Position numbers and translations under genes: made by a program
The notes under the pieces: generated by a model
The model's input: the letters and a program-made list of their open reading frames with translations, nothing else
Database searches by the model: none
Told to the model about the DNA's origin: nothing
Shown here: piece by piece, positions 50,792-59,041 of the stretch
Layout: every line of letters begins with the position of its first letter
Numbering within the stretch: the stretch's first letter is position 1
DNA from: an uncultured Lachnoclostridium sp.
Lineage (GTDB): Bacteria > Bacillota > Clostridia > Lachnospirales > Lachnospiraceae
DNA length: 63,416 bases
NCBI GenBank assembly: GCA_902464595.1
Contig: CABQJX010000005.1
Coordinates: 1 to 63,416 of the forward strand
Reading direction: 5' to 3'

Positions 50792-51525
50792 TGGATTTCC
50801 AAACAATTCCAAAGCTGGCAGAAATGAATATACCTTATTATGTCCAGATCTACGACATTATCTATCAGCTGATCCAGGAGGAGAAACTGAAGGAGGGGGA
50901 TACCCTTCCCGGAGAGAATATCCTGGCAGACTACTGGAAGGTAAGCCGGAGCACAGTGAGGATGGCTGTGCGTAAGCTGGAGGAGGACGGGTATATCTAT
51001 AAAATGCAGGGGAAAAAGACGATGGTTACAGGACAGTTCGCCAGAGACAGGGAAGGGTTTCAGCATATTGCAAATCCCTGCCTTGGATGCTGTGTTGACC
51101 AGATCACCAGAACGGAGTATACCGTTCATGTTCAGAACGGAGGCCGTCTGGTAGGAGATCTGCTGGGGTATCACGGACAAACATTTACAGCAGCTGTCGT
51201 GGATCTCAAATACTTTGCGGGGGAGACGTATGTGGCTTCCTCAGTAACCATTATCCCCATTATGGAACTGGAAAAAAGAGAGATAGAGATTGATAATGAG
51301 GAACGGATGAAGGAATTTGCCATGAGAGGCCTTTATCAGGAGGCGGAGCGTTCCCGTTTGTCTATGAGCGCGGTAGAATGGTCAGACATTGCAGTAGATC
51401 AGCCTAAATGTCCCATCGTGATCATTATGGACGAGGTTTTAGTCCAGGGGGAAGAACCCTTGAGCTATCACAAGTACCGTATGGACAGCAACTGGTATCG
51501 GTTTGTCCTGGAACGGAGGAAATAG
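50791..51525 (+). CDS. GntR-family regulator with UTRA-like ligand domain
   Basis: A 244-residue regulator. The N-terminal winged helix is complete (PYYVQIYDIIYQLIQEEKLKEGDTLPGENILADYWKVSRSTVRMAVRKLEEDGYIYKMQGKKTMV), and the C-terminal 150 residues resemble a UTRA/chorismate-lyase-like effector domain (SYHKYRMDSNWYRFVLERRK at the end). Its place inside the operon and the dyad at 48961 suggest autoregulated repression relieved by a nucleoside or its product. Coupled by overlap to the phosphorylase. Confidence 0.88.
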   Translation: MDFQTIPKLAEMNIPYYVQIYDIIYQLIQEEKLKEGDTLPGENILADYWKVSRSTVRMAVRKLEEDGYIYKMQGKKTMVTGQFARDREGFQHIANPCLGCCVDQITRTEYTVHVQNGGRLVGDLLGYHGQTFTAAVVDLKYFAGETYVASSVTIIPIMELEKREIEIDNEERMKEFAMRGLYQEAERSRLSMSAVEWSDIAVDQPKCPIVIIMDEVLVQGEEPLSYHKYRMDSNWYRFVLERRK

Positions 51526-51600
51526 ACGCTGGCTTATCATGGTTTTAGAGACAGAGCGGGCGCTATGAAGATATATTTATATACCTAAGGAGGAGAAAAA

Positions 51601-52800
51601 ATGAAAAAAAGAATCGTAAGTACCGTACTGGCGGCCGCGATGGCTGCCTCCATGATCTCAGGCTGCGGATCTTCTGGTCAGGGAGCTTCCGAAGCTGCTC
51701 CAAAGGAGGAGAACAAAGCAGAAGGTACAGAGAGCAAGGGGGAAGGAGCAGAAAGCAAGGCAGAGGCAGCAGAGGATGCTTCCGGCGATCCTTTAAAAGT
51801 AGTTTACCTGTGCAACGGCAACCTGGGTGATAAGGGCTTTAACGATTCCGCAGCCAGCGGTATGCAGAAGCTGGCTGACGAGATGGGAGCTGAGGTCAAG
51901 ACCATTGAAATGGGACGGGATGAGACCAGCTACGAAGGAAATTATCTGGATGTTTCAGAGCAGGATTGGGATATGATCGTGTCAGGAACCTGGTCCGTAA
52001 AGGAACTGGCTCAGGATATTGCAGCAGAGTTCCCGGAGAAAAACTATCTCATCTTCGACGTATCGGTTGACAGAGATGTAGTAACAGAGGGAAATATGAT
52101 GGGTGTAAATTATTACTCCAATCAGGCCGCTTTCCTTTCCGGCGCACTGGCTGCTAAAATGCTGGAGTCCGGAGATGCAAAGATTGATGCTTCCCAGAAG
52201 ATTTTAGGCTTTGTGGGTTCCATGGATACAGCAAACATCAATGACTTCCTGGTAGGCTATCTGGAAGGAATCAAGTATGTAGACCCTGAGATCAAAGTAG
52301 TTACCTCTTATGTAGGTTCCTTCGAGGACGTTTCAAAATGTATGGAAATGACAACACAGCTTTACAATCAGGGCGCTCAGGTGGTGTATGCCCCTGCTTC
52401 CCAGTCTATTTTAGGAGCTGTGACAGCTGCCCAGAAGTCTGACAAGTACCTGATCGCCTGCGACCAGGATCTGTACTCTGAGTTAAAAGAGTCTGATCCA
52501 GAGCTGGCAGCCAACGTACTCTCCTCCAGCTTAAAGAATGTAGGCGAGTCCATTTACACCTCTATCAAGGATTGGAAAGAGGGAACAAAGACCCTGGATC
52601 AGGATTACATCTTGGGACTGGACAGCGGAGCAGTTGGGCTGGCTAAGAATGACAATTATACAGCGATCGTTCCAGAAGAAATCCAGAAATTCATAGACGA
52701 GACAGAAGAAAAGATCATCAGCGGTGAAGTCGCTGTGGGAACTGCCTTTGATATGACAACTGAGGAAGTGGCAGCCCTGCGTGACGGAATGAAACCTTGA
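51601..52800 (+). CDS. BMP-family nucleoside-binding lipoprotein
   Basis: The substrate-binding part of a BmpA/PnrA-type ABC importer. A lipoprotein signal with lipobox MISGC (Cys22), an acidic Glu/Lys/Ala linker (EAAPKEENKAEGTESKGEGAE) and then the fold: VVYLCNGNLGDKGFNDSAASGMQKL, GFVGSMDTANINDFLVGYLEGIKYV and VVYAPASQSILGAV. PnrA-type proteins bind purine or pyrimidine nucleosides. AAGGAGG precedes the ATG. A terminator follows, so this gene is probably made in excess over the rest. Confidence 0.92.
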   Translation: MKKRIVSTVLAAAMAASMISGCGSSGQGASEAAPKEENKAEGTESKGEGAESKAEAAEDASGDPLKVVYLCNGNLGDKGFNDSAASGMQKLADEMGAEVKTIEMGRDETSYEGNYLDVSEQDWDMIVSGTWSVKELAQDIAAEFPEKNYLIFDVSVDRDVVTEGNMMGVNYYSNQAAFLSGALAAKMLESGDAKIDASQKILGFVGSMDTANINDFLVGYLEGIKYVDPEIKVVTSYVGSFEDVSKCMEMTTQLYNQGAQVVYAPASQSILGAVTAAQKSDKYLIACDQDLYSELKESDPELAANVLSSSLKNVGESIYTSIKDWKEGTKTLDQDYILGLDSGAVGLAKNDNYTAIVPEEIQKFIDETEEKIISGEVAVGTAFDMTTEEVAALRDGMKP

Positions 52801-52837
52801 TGCAGAGAGCCATAGCGCACAGTTAAGGTGATCCTAG

Positions 52838-52871
52838 GGAGGCGGCTGAGTTTTGCAGACGCCTCCTTTTT
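52838..52871 (+). terminator. Internal terminator / attenuator after the BMP gene
   Basis: GGAGGCG (52838-52844) pairs with CGCCTCC (52860-52866), plus an inner CTG/CAG, followed by TTTTT. The ATPase gene starts 36 nt later and has no clear promoter, so partial read-through is expected. Confidence 0.8.
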
Positions 52872-52901
52872 CTATGAAAACAAAGATAAAGAGGTATGAT
52901 C

Positions 52902-54458
52902 ATGGCAGAAGAAGCATTGCGGATGTCGCATATTGTGAAAATATACCCCAACGGTGTCATGGCCAACAAAGACGTGACCCTGTCTGTAGAGCAGGGGGAG
53001 ATCCATGCCCTGTCCGGAGAAAACGGAGCGGGAAAATCCACCCTGATGAAGATACTTTTTGGAGAGGAGCAGCCCACCTCCGGCGAGATTTATGTAAATG
53101 GCAAGCAGGTACATATGTCATCTCCCCAGATGGCAATCAAAATGGGGATAGGAATGGTTCATCAGCACTTCATGCTGGTTCCTTCCCTGACAGTGGCGGA
53201 GAACATTATTCTGGGAATGGAGCCGAAAAAAGGCATTATGACCGACCTGGATTTTGCCAGAAAACAGGTAGAGGAGATGGGAAAGAAATACAATCTCTAT
53301 GTGGAGCCGGACAAGCGGGTAGAAGATCTGACGGTAGGGCAGAAACAGAAAGTGGAGATTTTAAAGGCGCTGTTTCGCGGGGCAAAGATCCTCATTCTCG
53401 ATGAGCCGACAGCAGTTTTAACTCCCCAGGAGACCCAGGAACTGTTTGACGAGCTCCTTCATCTGAGAGACAGCGGATACACGATCATCTTCATTTCCCA
53501 TAAGCTTCAGGAGATCAAACAGATATGCAGCCGCATCACCATCATACGCCGGGGAGAGACTATGGGGGTTCACGATGTATCCCAGGTTTCCGAACAGGAT
53601 ATTTCCCGTCTCATGGTGGGAAGGGATGTAGTGCTGAGTGTGGAAAAGAAGGAGGCTCATCCCGGTGCTTCTCTGGTAAAGATCAAGGATCTGGTGGTTG
53701 TAAATGAAAATGGGAAGCGGGCAGTGGATCACGTTTCCTTTACCCTGAGAAAGGGAGAAATCCTGGGAATTGCAGGTGTAGAGGGAAATGGTCAGAATGA
53801 GCTGGTATCCGCTCTCACTGGAATGGGTTCCTACAGCAGTGGGACGATTGAAGTAAATGGTCAGGATATTAAAGGGTATTCTGTGGAAAAGATTCGTAAG
53901 CTGAAGCTGGCCCATATCCCGGCGGACCGTATGACGATGGGAATGGCTCCCAGACTTTCCATTACGGAAAATATGATCGCAGACAAGCTGAACTGGAAGC
54001 GGTTGTTTCATCATGGTATCCGCAACCTCAAGGCTGTAAAGGAATATGGGGAGGAAATGGTAAAGGAATACTTGATCTTCTGTAAGTCCCAGGAGGTTTC
54101 CATTAACAGCCTGTCAGGAGGAAACATACAGAAAGCAGTGCTTGCCAGAGAGCTGTCCGGTTCTCCCGAGATCATTGTTGCAGATCAGCCAACGCGGGGG
54201 GTGGACGTAGGCGCAACAGAGTTTATCCGCCAGCGTCTGGTGCAGATGAGGGACGAGGGAAATGGAGTGATCCTCATAAGCTCTGACCTCAATGAGGTTT
54301 TGGGACTGTCCGACAGCCTGATCGTTATGTATGAGGGAAAGATTGCCGCGTACATAAAAGATGTATCCAAAATGACAGAGGAACAGCTGGGTGTCTATAT
54401 GTTAGGTATTCAGATCCAGTCGGAGGAGGAGATTAAGGAGGCACGGCATGAACAGTAA
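52902..54458 (+). CDS. Nucleoside ABC importer ATPase (two nucleotide-binding domains)
   Basis: A 518-residue double ABC ATPase of the NupA/YufO type. Domain 1 has Walker A GENGAGKST, GMVHQHFMLVPSLTVAENIILG, LTVGQKQKVEILKAL and LILDEPTAVLTPQ. Domain 2 has a degenerate Walker A (GVEGNGQNEL), as usual in this family, and LSGGNIQKAVLARELSGSPEIIVADQPTRGVDVGA. ATG 52902 is preferred to 52896 because of spacing to AAAGAGG. It overlaps the permease gene by 11 nt. Confidence 0.94.
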   Translation: MAEEALRMSHIVKIYPNGVMANKDVTLSVEQGEIHALSGENGAGKSTLMKILFGEEQPTSGEIYVNGKQVHMSSPQMAIKMGIGMVHQHFMLVPSLTVAENIILGMEPKKGIMTDLDFARKQVEEMGKKYNLYVEPDKRVEDLTVGQKQKVEILKALFRGAKILILDEPTAVLTPQETQELFDELLHLRDSGYTIIFISHKLQEIKQICSRITIIRRGETMGVHDVSQVSEQDISRLMVGRDVVLSVEKKEAHPGASLVKIKDLVVVNENGKRAVDHVSFTLRKGEILGIAGVEGNGQNELVSALTGMGSYSSGTIEVNGQDIKGYSVEKIRKLKLAHIPADRMTMGMAPRLSITENMIADKLNWKRLFHHGIRNLKAVKEYGEEMVKEYLIFCKSQEVSINSLSGGNIQKAVLARELSGSPEIIVADQPTRGVDVGATEFIRQRLVQMRDEGNGVILISSDLNEVLGLSDSLIVMYEGKIAAYIKDVSKMTEEQLGVYMLGIQIQSEEEIKEARHEQ

Positions 54459-55527
54459 TAAACGAATCAATTTATTGGTGGATGTGGTAAAATTGGCCCT
54501 GATCATCCTCATCGCCTGCGCTATGGTCTCAGTGATCGTATTCTTAGTCAGCGACGAGCCTATGGCGGCGATCAGCAGCTTTTTCCTCGGGCCTTTTACT
54601 TCCCTGCGAAGGGTGGGAAATATTATAGAGGCGGCAGCGCCCCTTATGTTTACGGCCCTTGCAGTTATCATTATTTTTGGATCCGGACAGTTTTCCATGA
54701 TCGCAGAGGGATCCTTCTTTATCGGAACAACTGGAGCGATGGTGGTTGCTATTGCCTGTAAGCTTCCGGCAGGGATCCACTCAGGGGCAGCGATCCTGTT
54801 TGGCGGACTCTGCGGGGCAGCGGTAGCGATGGTTCCGGCTTTCCTGAAAATGAAATGGAATGTAAGCGAGCTGGTGACCTCCATTATGTTTAACTATGTG
54901 GTTCAGTTCTTTGCCATTTACATGGTAAGCTATCATTTCCGTGAGGTCAGCAGTTCCAGCTTGGCTTCCCTGGAATTTGCGGACAGCTCCCGTCTTCCGG
55001 TAGTGCTGGACGGAACCAGGATCCATGCAGGCATTGTGCTGGGTATTGTGATCTGTGTGCTGGTATGGTTCTTCCTGTACCGCACTTCTTACGGTACAAA
55101 GCTTCGCATCACCGGTGACAACGCTCTGTTTGCAAAGTATACAGGGCTTAAAGTGACGGGGATCATGGTAACTGCCCAGGTGCTGGCAGGAGCCATTGCC
55201 GGTATGGGCGGCGCTTCCGAGCTTCTTGGAATGTATAACCGTTTTAAGTGGACTACAAGTCCGGGATACGGCTGGACAGGTATCGTAGTGGCTCTGCTGG
55301 CAAGAAGCAATCCTCTTTTGGTTCCTTTGGCAGCGGCATTTATCGGTTATCTGAATGTAGGAGCAGATATTATGGCCCGCAGCAGTGATGTGGGACGGGA
55401 AGTAGTTGATATTATCCAGGCTGTCATGATGTTCTTCATCGCAGCGGATGCCCTCTTAAAGGGATGGAGACAGCGTATGATCGTCAAAGCAGCGCAGGCA
55501 GAGGAAAAGGAGGCGGCACAGTCATGA
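54448..55527 (+). CDS. Nucleoside ABC importer permease 1 (YufP-like)
   Basis: A 359-residue permease with about ten helices. Motifs: ITGDNALFAKYTGLKVTGIMVTAQVLAGAIAGMGGASELLGMYNRF is the conserved C-terminal half of BMP-linked permeases, and the N-terminal part has EAAAPLMFTALAVIIIFGSGQFSMIAEGSFFIGTTGAMV. It pairs with the permease at 55524, whose start overlaps its stop (ATGA). Confidence 0.92.
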   Translation: MNSNKRINLLVDVVKLALIILIACAMVSVIVFLVSDEPMAAISSFFLGPFTSLRRVGNIIEAAAPLMFTALAVIIIFGSGQFSMIAEGSFFIGTTGAMVVAIACKLPAGIHSGAAILFGGLCGAAVAMVPAFLKMKWNVSELVTSIMFNYVVQFFAIYMVSYHFREVSSSSLASLEFADSSRLPVVLDGTRIHAGIVLGIVICVLVWFFLYRTSYGTKLRITGDNALFAKYTGLKVTGIMVTAQVLAGAIAGMGGASELLGMYNRFKWTTSPGYGWTGIVVALLARSNPLLVPLAAAFIGYLNVGADIMARSSDVGREVVDIIQAVMMFFIAADALLKGWRQRMIVKAAQAEEKEAAQS

Positions 55528-56465
55528 ATTTAATCCAATTGATCTTCAGCACAGACTTCCTGTATATGTGGATAAGAGTGGCAACGCCCATTCTGTTTGC
55601 TTCCCTGGGGGCTGTGATCTGTACAAAGGCAGGTGTGGTTAATCTGGGCCTGGAAGGAATCATGCTTATATCTGCCCTGGCAGGAGTGCTGGGAAGCGCT
55701 TTTGGAGGAAGCCTCTGGATTGGGCTTTTAGTAGGGCTTTTGGCAGCCCTGGCAGTAAGCGCCTTATTTGCTTATTTTCATTTAGTATTGAAGGCCAACA
55801 ATGTACTTTGCGGTACAGCAGTTAATACCATGGCTTCTGGCCTTACGGTTTTCGTATTGCAGCTGGCAACTGGGGAAAAGGGAAATTCTTCCTCCTTAAA
55901 AAGCTTTTCCTTCCCCAATGTGGATATTCCTGTCATTAAAGACATTCCTGTTTTGGGAGGGATTCTGTCAGGCCATAATGCCTTGACCTATTTAGCGCTG
56001 GCTATGGTGGTTTTAATCTGGTTTTTCCTGTATAAGACTCCTACAGGACTCCGCATGAGAGCGGTAGGAGAGAATCCTAACGCAGCTTCCAGTGTGGGGC
56101 AGAATGTGATAAAGATCCGTTTTCTGGCCATTGTGCTCTGCGGACTTATGACAGGACTTGGAGGGATGTATCTGTCCATGGGATACTTGACCATGTTTGT
56201 GAGGGATATGACGGCCGGACGAGGTTTTATCGCTTTGGCAGCCTGCTCCATGGGCCAGGCAACTCCGGTGGGAGCCCTGCTTTCCTCCATGATATTTGCA
56301 TTTTTTGACGGCTTGTCCAATATACTTCAGGTACTCAAAATTCCGTCTGAGTTTATTCAGATGCTGCCATATCTGGCAACCATTGCTGGTCTGACCGTAT
56401 ATTCGATCCAGAAGTCAGCAGCGGCAGGAAAAAAGACGAAAAAATTAGAGGAGGCAAAAAATTAA
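55524..56465 (+). CDS. Nucleoside ABC importer permease 2 (YufQ-like)
   Basis: A 313-residue permease. ATPILFASLGAVICTKAGVVNLGLEGIMLISALAGV near the start and RMRAVGENPNAASSVGQNVIKIRFLAIVLCGLMTGLGGMYLSMGY are standard. ATG 55524 has AAGGAGG upstream and overlaps permease 1 by four bases; the 20-codon extension to 55464 is not needed. The stop overlaps the next start (TAATG). Confidence 0.93.
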   Translation: MNLIQLIFSTDFLYMWIRVATPILFASLGAVICTKAGVVNLGLEGIMLISALAGVLGSAFGGSLWIGLLVGLLAALAVSALFAYFHLVLKANNVLCGTAVNTMASGLTVFVLQLATGEKGNSSSLKSFSFPNVDIPVIKDIPVLGGILSGHNALTYLALAMVVLIWFFLYKTPTGLRMRAVGENPNAASSVGQNVIKIRFLAIVLCGLMTGLGGMYLSMGYLTMFVRDMTAGRGFIALAACSMGQATPVGALLSSMIFAFFDGLSNILQVLKIPSEFIQMLPYLATIAGLTVYSIQKSAAAGKKTKKLEEAKN

Positions 56466-57244
56466 TGGCACTTGATAAAGAAAGCAAAACAATAGGAAAG
56501 AAACAGTATCATATTCATTTAAAACCAGGGGATATTGGAAAATACGTCCTTCTTCCCGGCGATCCGGCCCGATCTGACCGGGTGGCAAACTATCTGGATC
56601 AGGCAGAACTGGTTGCCAACAACAGGGAGCACAGAACCTTTACCGGATATTATAAGGGGGTGAAGATCTCTGTTACTTCTACAGGTATGGGCTGCCCTTC
56701 CGCAGCTATTGCAGCGGAGGAGCTGATGAACATTGGGGCAGAGTGCCTGATCCGTATTGGAAGCAGCGCAGCCCTTCAGGAGGGGATTAAGATCGGCGAT
56801 CTGATGATCTCTACCGGCTCCATGAAAAATGAGGGAACCAGCCGTTTCTATGTGCCGGACTGTTTCCCGGCTGTTCCGGATTTTGATTTGACAAGGGCCA
56901 TCATCGACACAGCGAGGGAGATGGAGCCGGATCTGTCCGGAAAGGTGTATTACGGCATCAACGCTTCAGATGACGCTTTTTATGGGGAGACGCAGGAGTG
57001 GATCAACAAGCTGTCCGATCTGGGCTGCCTGAACGTGGAGATGGAGAGCTCTGCGCTCTATACCGTATGCCATAGGCGTAAAAAGAGGGCTGCCATGATC
57101 AGTGCCGTATCCGGCAATCTGATTACAGGAGAAGTGATCTATGAGACAGCCAACGAAGGGCTGGCAACCGGATGGGATGAGGAGATTAAGGTTGTTTTAG
57201 AGGCCATTTACCGGTTTGAGAAGGAAATGGAAGGAAAGAATTAG
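56465..57244 (+). CDS. Nucleoside phosphorylase, copy 2 (uridine/purine type)
   Basis: A 259-residue NP-1 enzyme with HIHLKPGDIGKYVLLPGDPARSDRVANYL, VTSTGMGCPSAAIAAEELMNIGAECLIRIGSSAAL and NVEMESSALYTV (the Met-Glu-Ser ribose-binding motif). It is more distant from the other two phosphorylases and closer in outline to classical Udp enzymes (VLLPGDPxR). Directly joined to the permease genes. The product would be base plus ribose-1-phosphate. Substrate preference could differ from copies 1 and 3. Confidence 0.9.
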   Translation: MALDKESKTIGKKQYHIHLKPGDIGKYVLLPGDPARSDRVANYLDQAELVANNREHRTFTGYYKGVKISVTSTGMGCPSAAIAAEELMNIGAECLIRIGSSAALQEGIKIGDLMISTGSMKNEGTSRFYVPDCFPAVPDFDLTRAIIDTAREMEPDLSGKVYYGINASDDAFYGETQEWINKLSDLGCLNVEMESSALYTVCHRRKKRAAMISAVSGNLITGEVIYETANEGLATGWDEEIKVVLEAIYRFEKEMEGKN

Positions 57245-57319
57245 AAAAAGAGTTTATAAAAAGAGTTTAGAAGAAGAATCCAGAAACAATCTCAAAAAGA
57301 ATGACAGGAGGGATCAGAG

Positions 57320-58090
57320 ATGGCGGAAGAAAAGACCATGCATCTGGACGTGACGTCTGAAATGATTGGCAAGTATGTTTTCTTACCGGGAAGCGTTGAA
57401 CGGGCTTCCCTGATTGCAAAGCATTTTGACAATCCGGTGAAAATTGCTCACAAGAGAGAGTATTTAAGTTATACAGGAACTTTGGACGGTGTTCCGGTTA
57501 CCGTGACCAGCACAGGTATTGGAGGCCCTTCTGCCTGTATTGCCATTGAGGAGCTTTATTCCTGCGGTGCTCATACCATGATGCGCATCGGTTCCGCAGC
57601 TTCCACTTCTCCTAAGGTAAAGATCGGAGACGTGGTGATCCCCAACGGCGCAGTGCGAATGGAGGGGACAGGGAACCATTACCTTCCTTTTGAGTTTCCA
57701 GCGGTTCCGGATTTCCAGATGTTAAAAGCATTGGAGCAGGCGGCTATGAAGCTGGGGTATCCATACAATATAGGAGTGACGATTACAAAAGATTCCTATT
57801 ATACCGAGGCAGAGCCTGAGACAAAGCCGGTTTATCATGAATTAAAGGCAAAATGGGATTCCTATTTGGCCGGAGGCGCCACCAACACAAGCATGGAATG
57901 TGCAGTGCTGTTCCTAATCGGAGCTTCCCTGGGAATCCGTACCTCCAGCGTTATGATCAGCGCTACCAATTTTGGGGAGTACTCCAACGATGCTGAGGAT
58001 TATCCAGCTGGCTGGGAGGAGAGAGCCATTGAAGTGGGGATCGAAGCCATGAGAGAGATCATCCGCCAGGATAAGCTGGCAGGAAAATAA
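57320..58090 (+). CDS. Nucleoside phosphorylase, copy 3 (close to copy 1)
   Basis: A 256-residue NP-1 enzyme that closely resembles copy 1 (PDFQMLKALEQAAMKLGYPYNIGVTITK versus PDFQMLKAIEQAAMNLGYPYDVGVTITK), so a local duplication is likely. VTSTGIGGPSACIAIEELYSCGAHTMMRIGS and SMECAVLFLIGASLGIRT are intact. GGAGGGATCAGAG precedes the ATG. Last gene of the operon. Confidence 0.9.
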   Translation: MAEEKTMHLDVTSEMIGKYVFLPGSVERASLIAKHFDNPVKIAHKREYLSYTGTLDGVPVTVTSTGIGGPSACIAIEELYSCGAHTMMRIGSAASTSPKVKIGDVVIPNGAVRMEGTGNHYLPFEFPAVPDFQMLKALEQAAMKLGYPYNIGVTITKDSYYTEAEPETKPVYHELKAKWDSYLAGGATNTSMECAVLFLIGASLGIRTSSVMISATNFGEYSNDAEDYPAGWEERAIEVGIEAMREIIRQDKLAGK

Positions 58091-58453
58091 GCATGTTTCA
58101 AGCTTTGCTCCTAAAACTGCGGAAACGAAAGATGGACTTAGGTAGACATTCGTATACGCATCTGATAAAATAAAATAACGGCAAAAACAACGGTCAAAGC
58201 GTTAGATACCCCATAGGGAGTGTGTCTAGCGCTTTCCGGCGTATTGGGACAGAGAAAAATAGGATAGACTTTGGGCTGAATGCTGAAAATAGGAACGGGC
58301 AGCAGAAATTAAATGCCCTATAGCTGAAACAAGCGAGGCAGCTGATAGGAGAACAGGGGGATTCGGAATATGGGACATATATGGGAAATACTGAAAGCGC
58401 GGATGTTTGGAAAGACATCGGATCAGAGAGAGGGAAAAAAGGAGGATGAGGCA
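58091..58453. other. Intergenic region with hairpin between phosphorylase and pth
   Basis: AAAGCG(T)TAGA(T)AC at 58196-58209 pairs with GTGTCTAGCGCTTT at 58222-58235 (G-T pairs included). There is no T-run. It may terminate the nucleoside operon or fold as a leader. The start of pth is at 58454; the rest shows no gene or clear promoter. Confidence 0.4.
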
Positions 58454-59026
58454 ATGTATTTGATCGCAGGACTGGGAAACCCTACGAAAGAATATGATAA
58501 AACACGGCATAACGTAGGATTTGACGTGATTGATGTTCTGGCAGACCAGATGGGAACAGGGGTAGAGGAAAAAAAGTTTAAGGGACTGTATGGCCGGGGG
58601 ATCCTGGGCGGGGAAAAGGTTCTTCTCCTAAAGCCCCAGACCTTTATGAACCTCAGCGGTGAAAGCGTCAGGGAGGCTGCGGATTACTATAAGATCGAGC
58701 CGGAACATATTATTATTATATACGACGATATCAGCTTGGATGTAGGACAGCTTAGGATCCGCAAGAAAGGGAGCGCCGGAGGGCATAACGGGATCAAGAA
58801 TATTATCGCCCATCTGGGAACCCAGGAATTTCCCCGCATTAAGGTAGGCGTGGGGGGGAAACCTCCGAAAATGGATCTGGCGGACTATGTGCTGAGCCGG
58901 TTTTCAAAGGAGGATCGGGCTGTGATGGAGGAGGCCTTTAAGGAGGCTGCAAAGGCGGTGGAAATGATGATTACAGATGGGGCGGAGGCTGCCATGAATC
59001 ATTTTAATGGTCACAAAAGCTCATAA
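58454..59026 (+). CDS. pth: Peptidyl-tRNA hydrolase
   Basis: Releases tRNA from peptidyl-tRNA that drops off ribosomes. The 190-residue protein starts MYLIAGLGNPTKEYDKTRHNVGFDVID (Asn9 and the catalytic His20), with KPQTFMNLSGESV, IIIYDDISLDVGQLRIRKKGSAGGHNGIKNI and RIKVGVG following. ATG 58454 has AAAGGAGG; the upstream extension from 58370 is spurious. mfd follows after 15 nt, the usual order in Firmicutes. Confidence 0.96.
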   Translation: MYLIAGLGNPTKEYDKTRHNVGFDVIDVLADQMGTGVEEKKFKGLYGRGILGGEKVLLLKPQTFMNLSGESVREAADYYKIEPEHIIIIYDDISLDVGQLRIRKKGSAGGHNGIKNIIAHLGTQEFPRIKVGVGGKPPKMDLADYVLSRFSKEDRAVMEEAFKEAAKAVEMMITDGAEAAMNHFNGHKSS

Positions 59027-59041
59027 AGAAATGGGGGAAAC

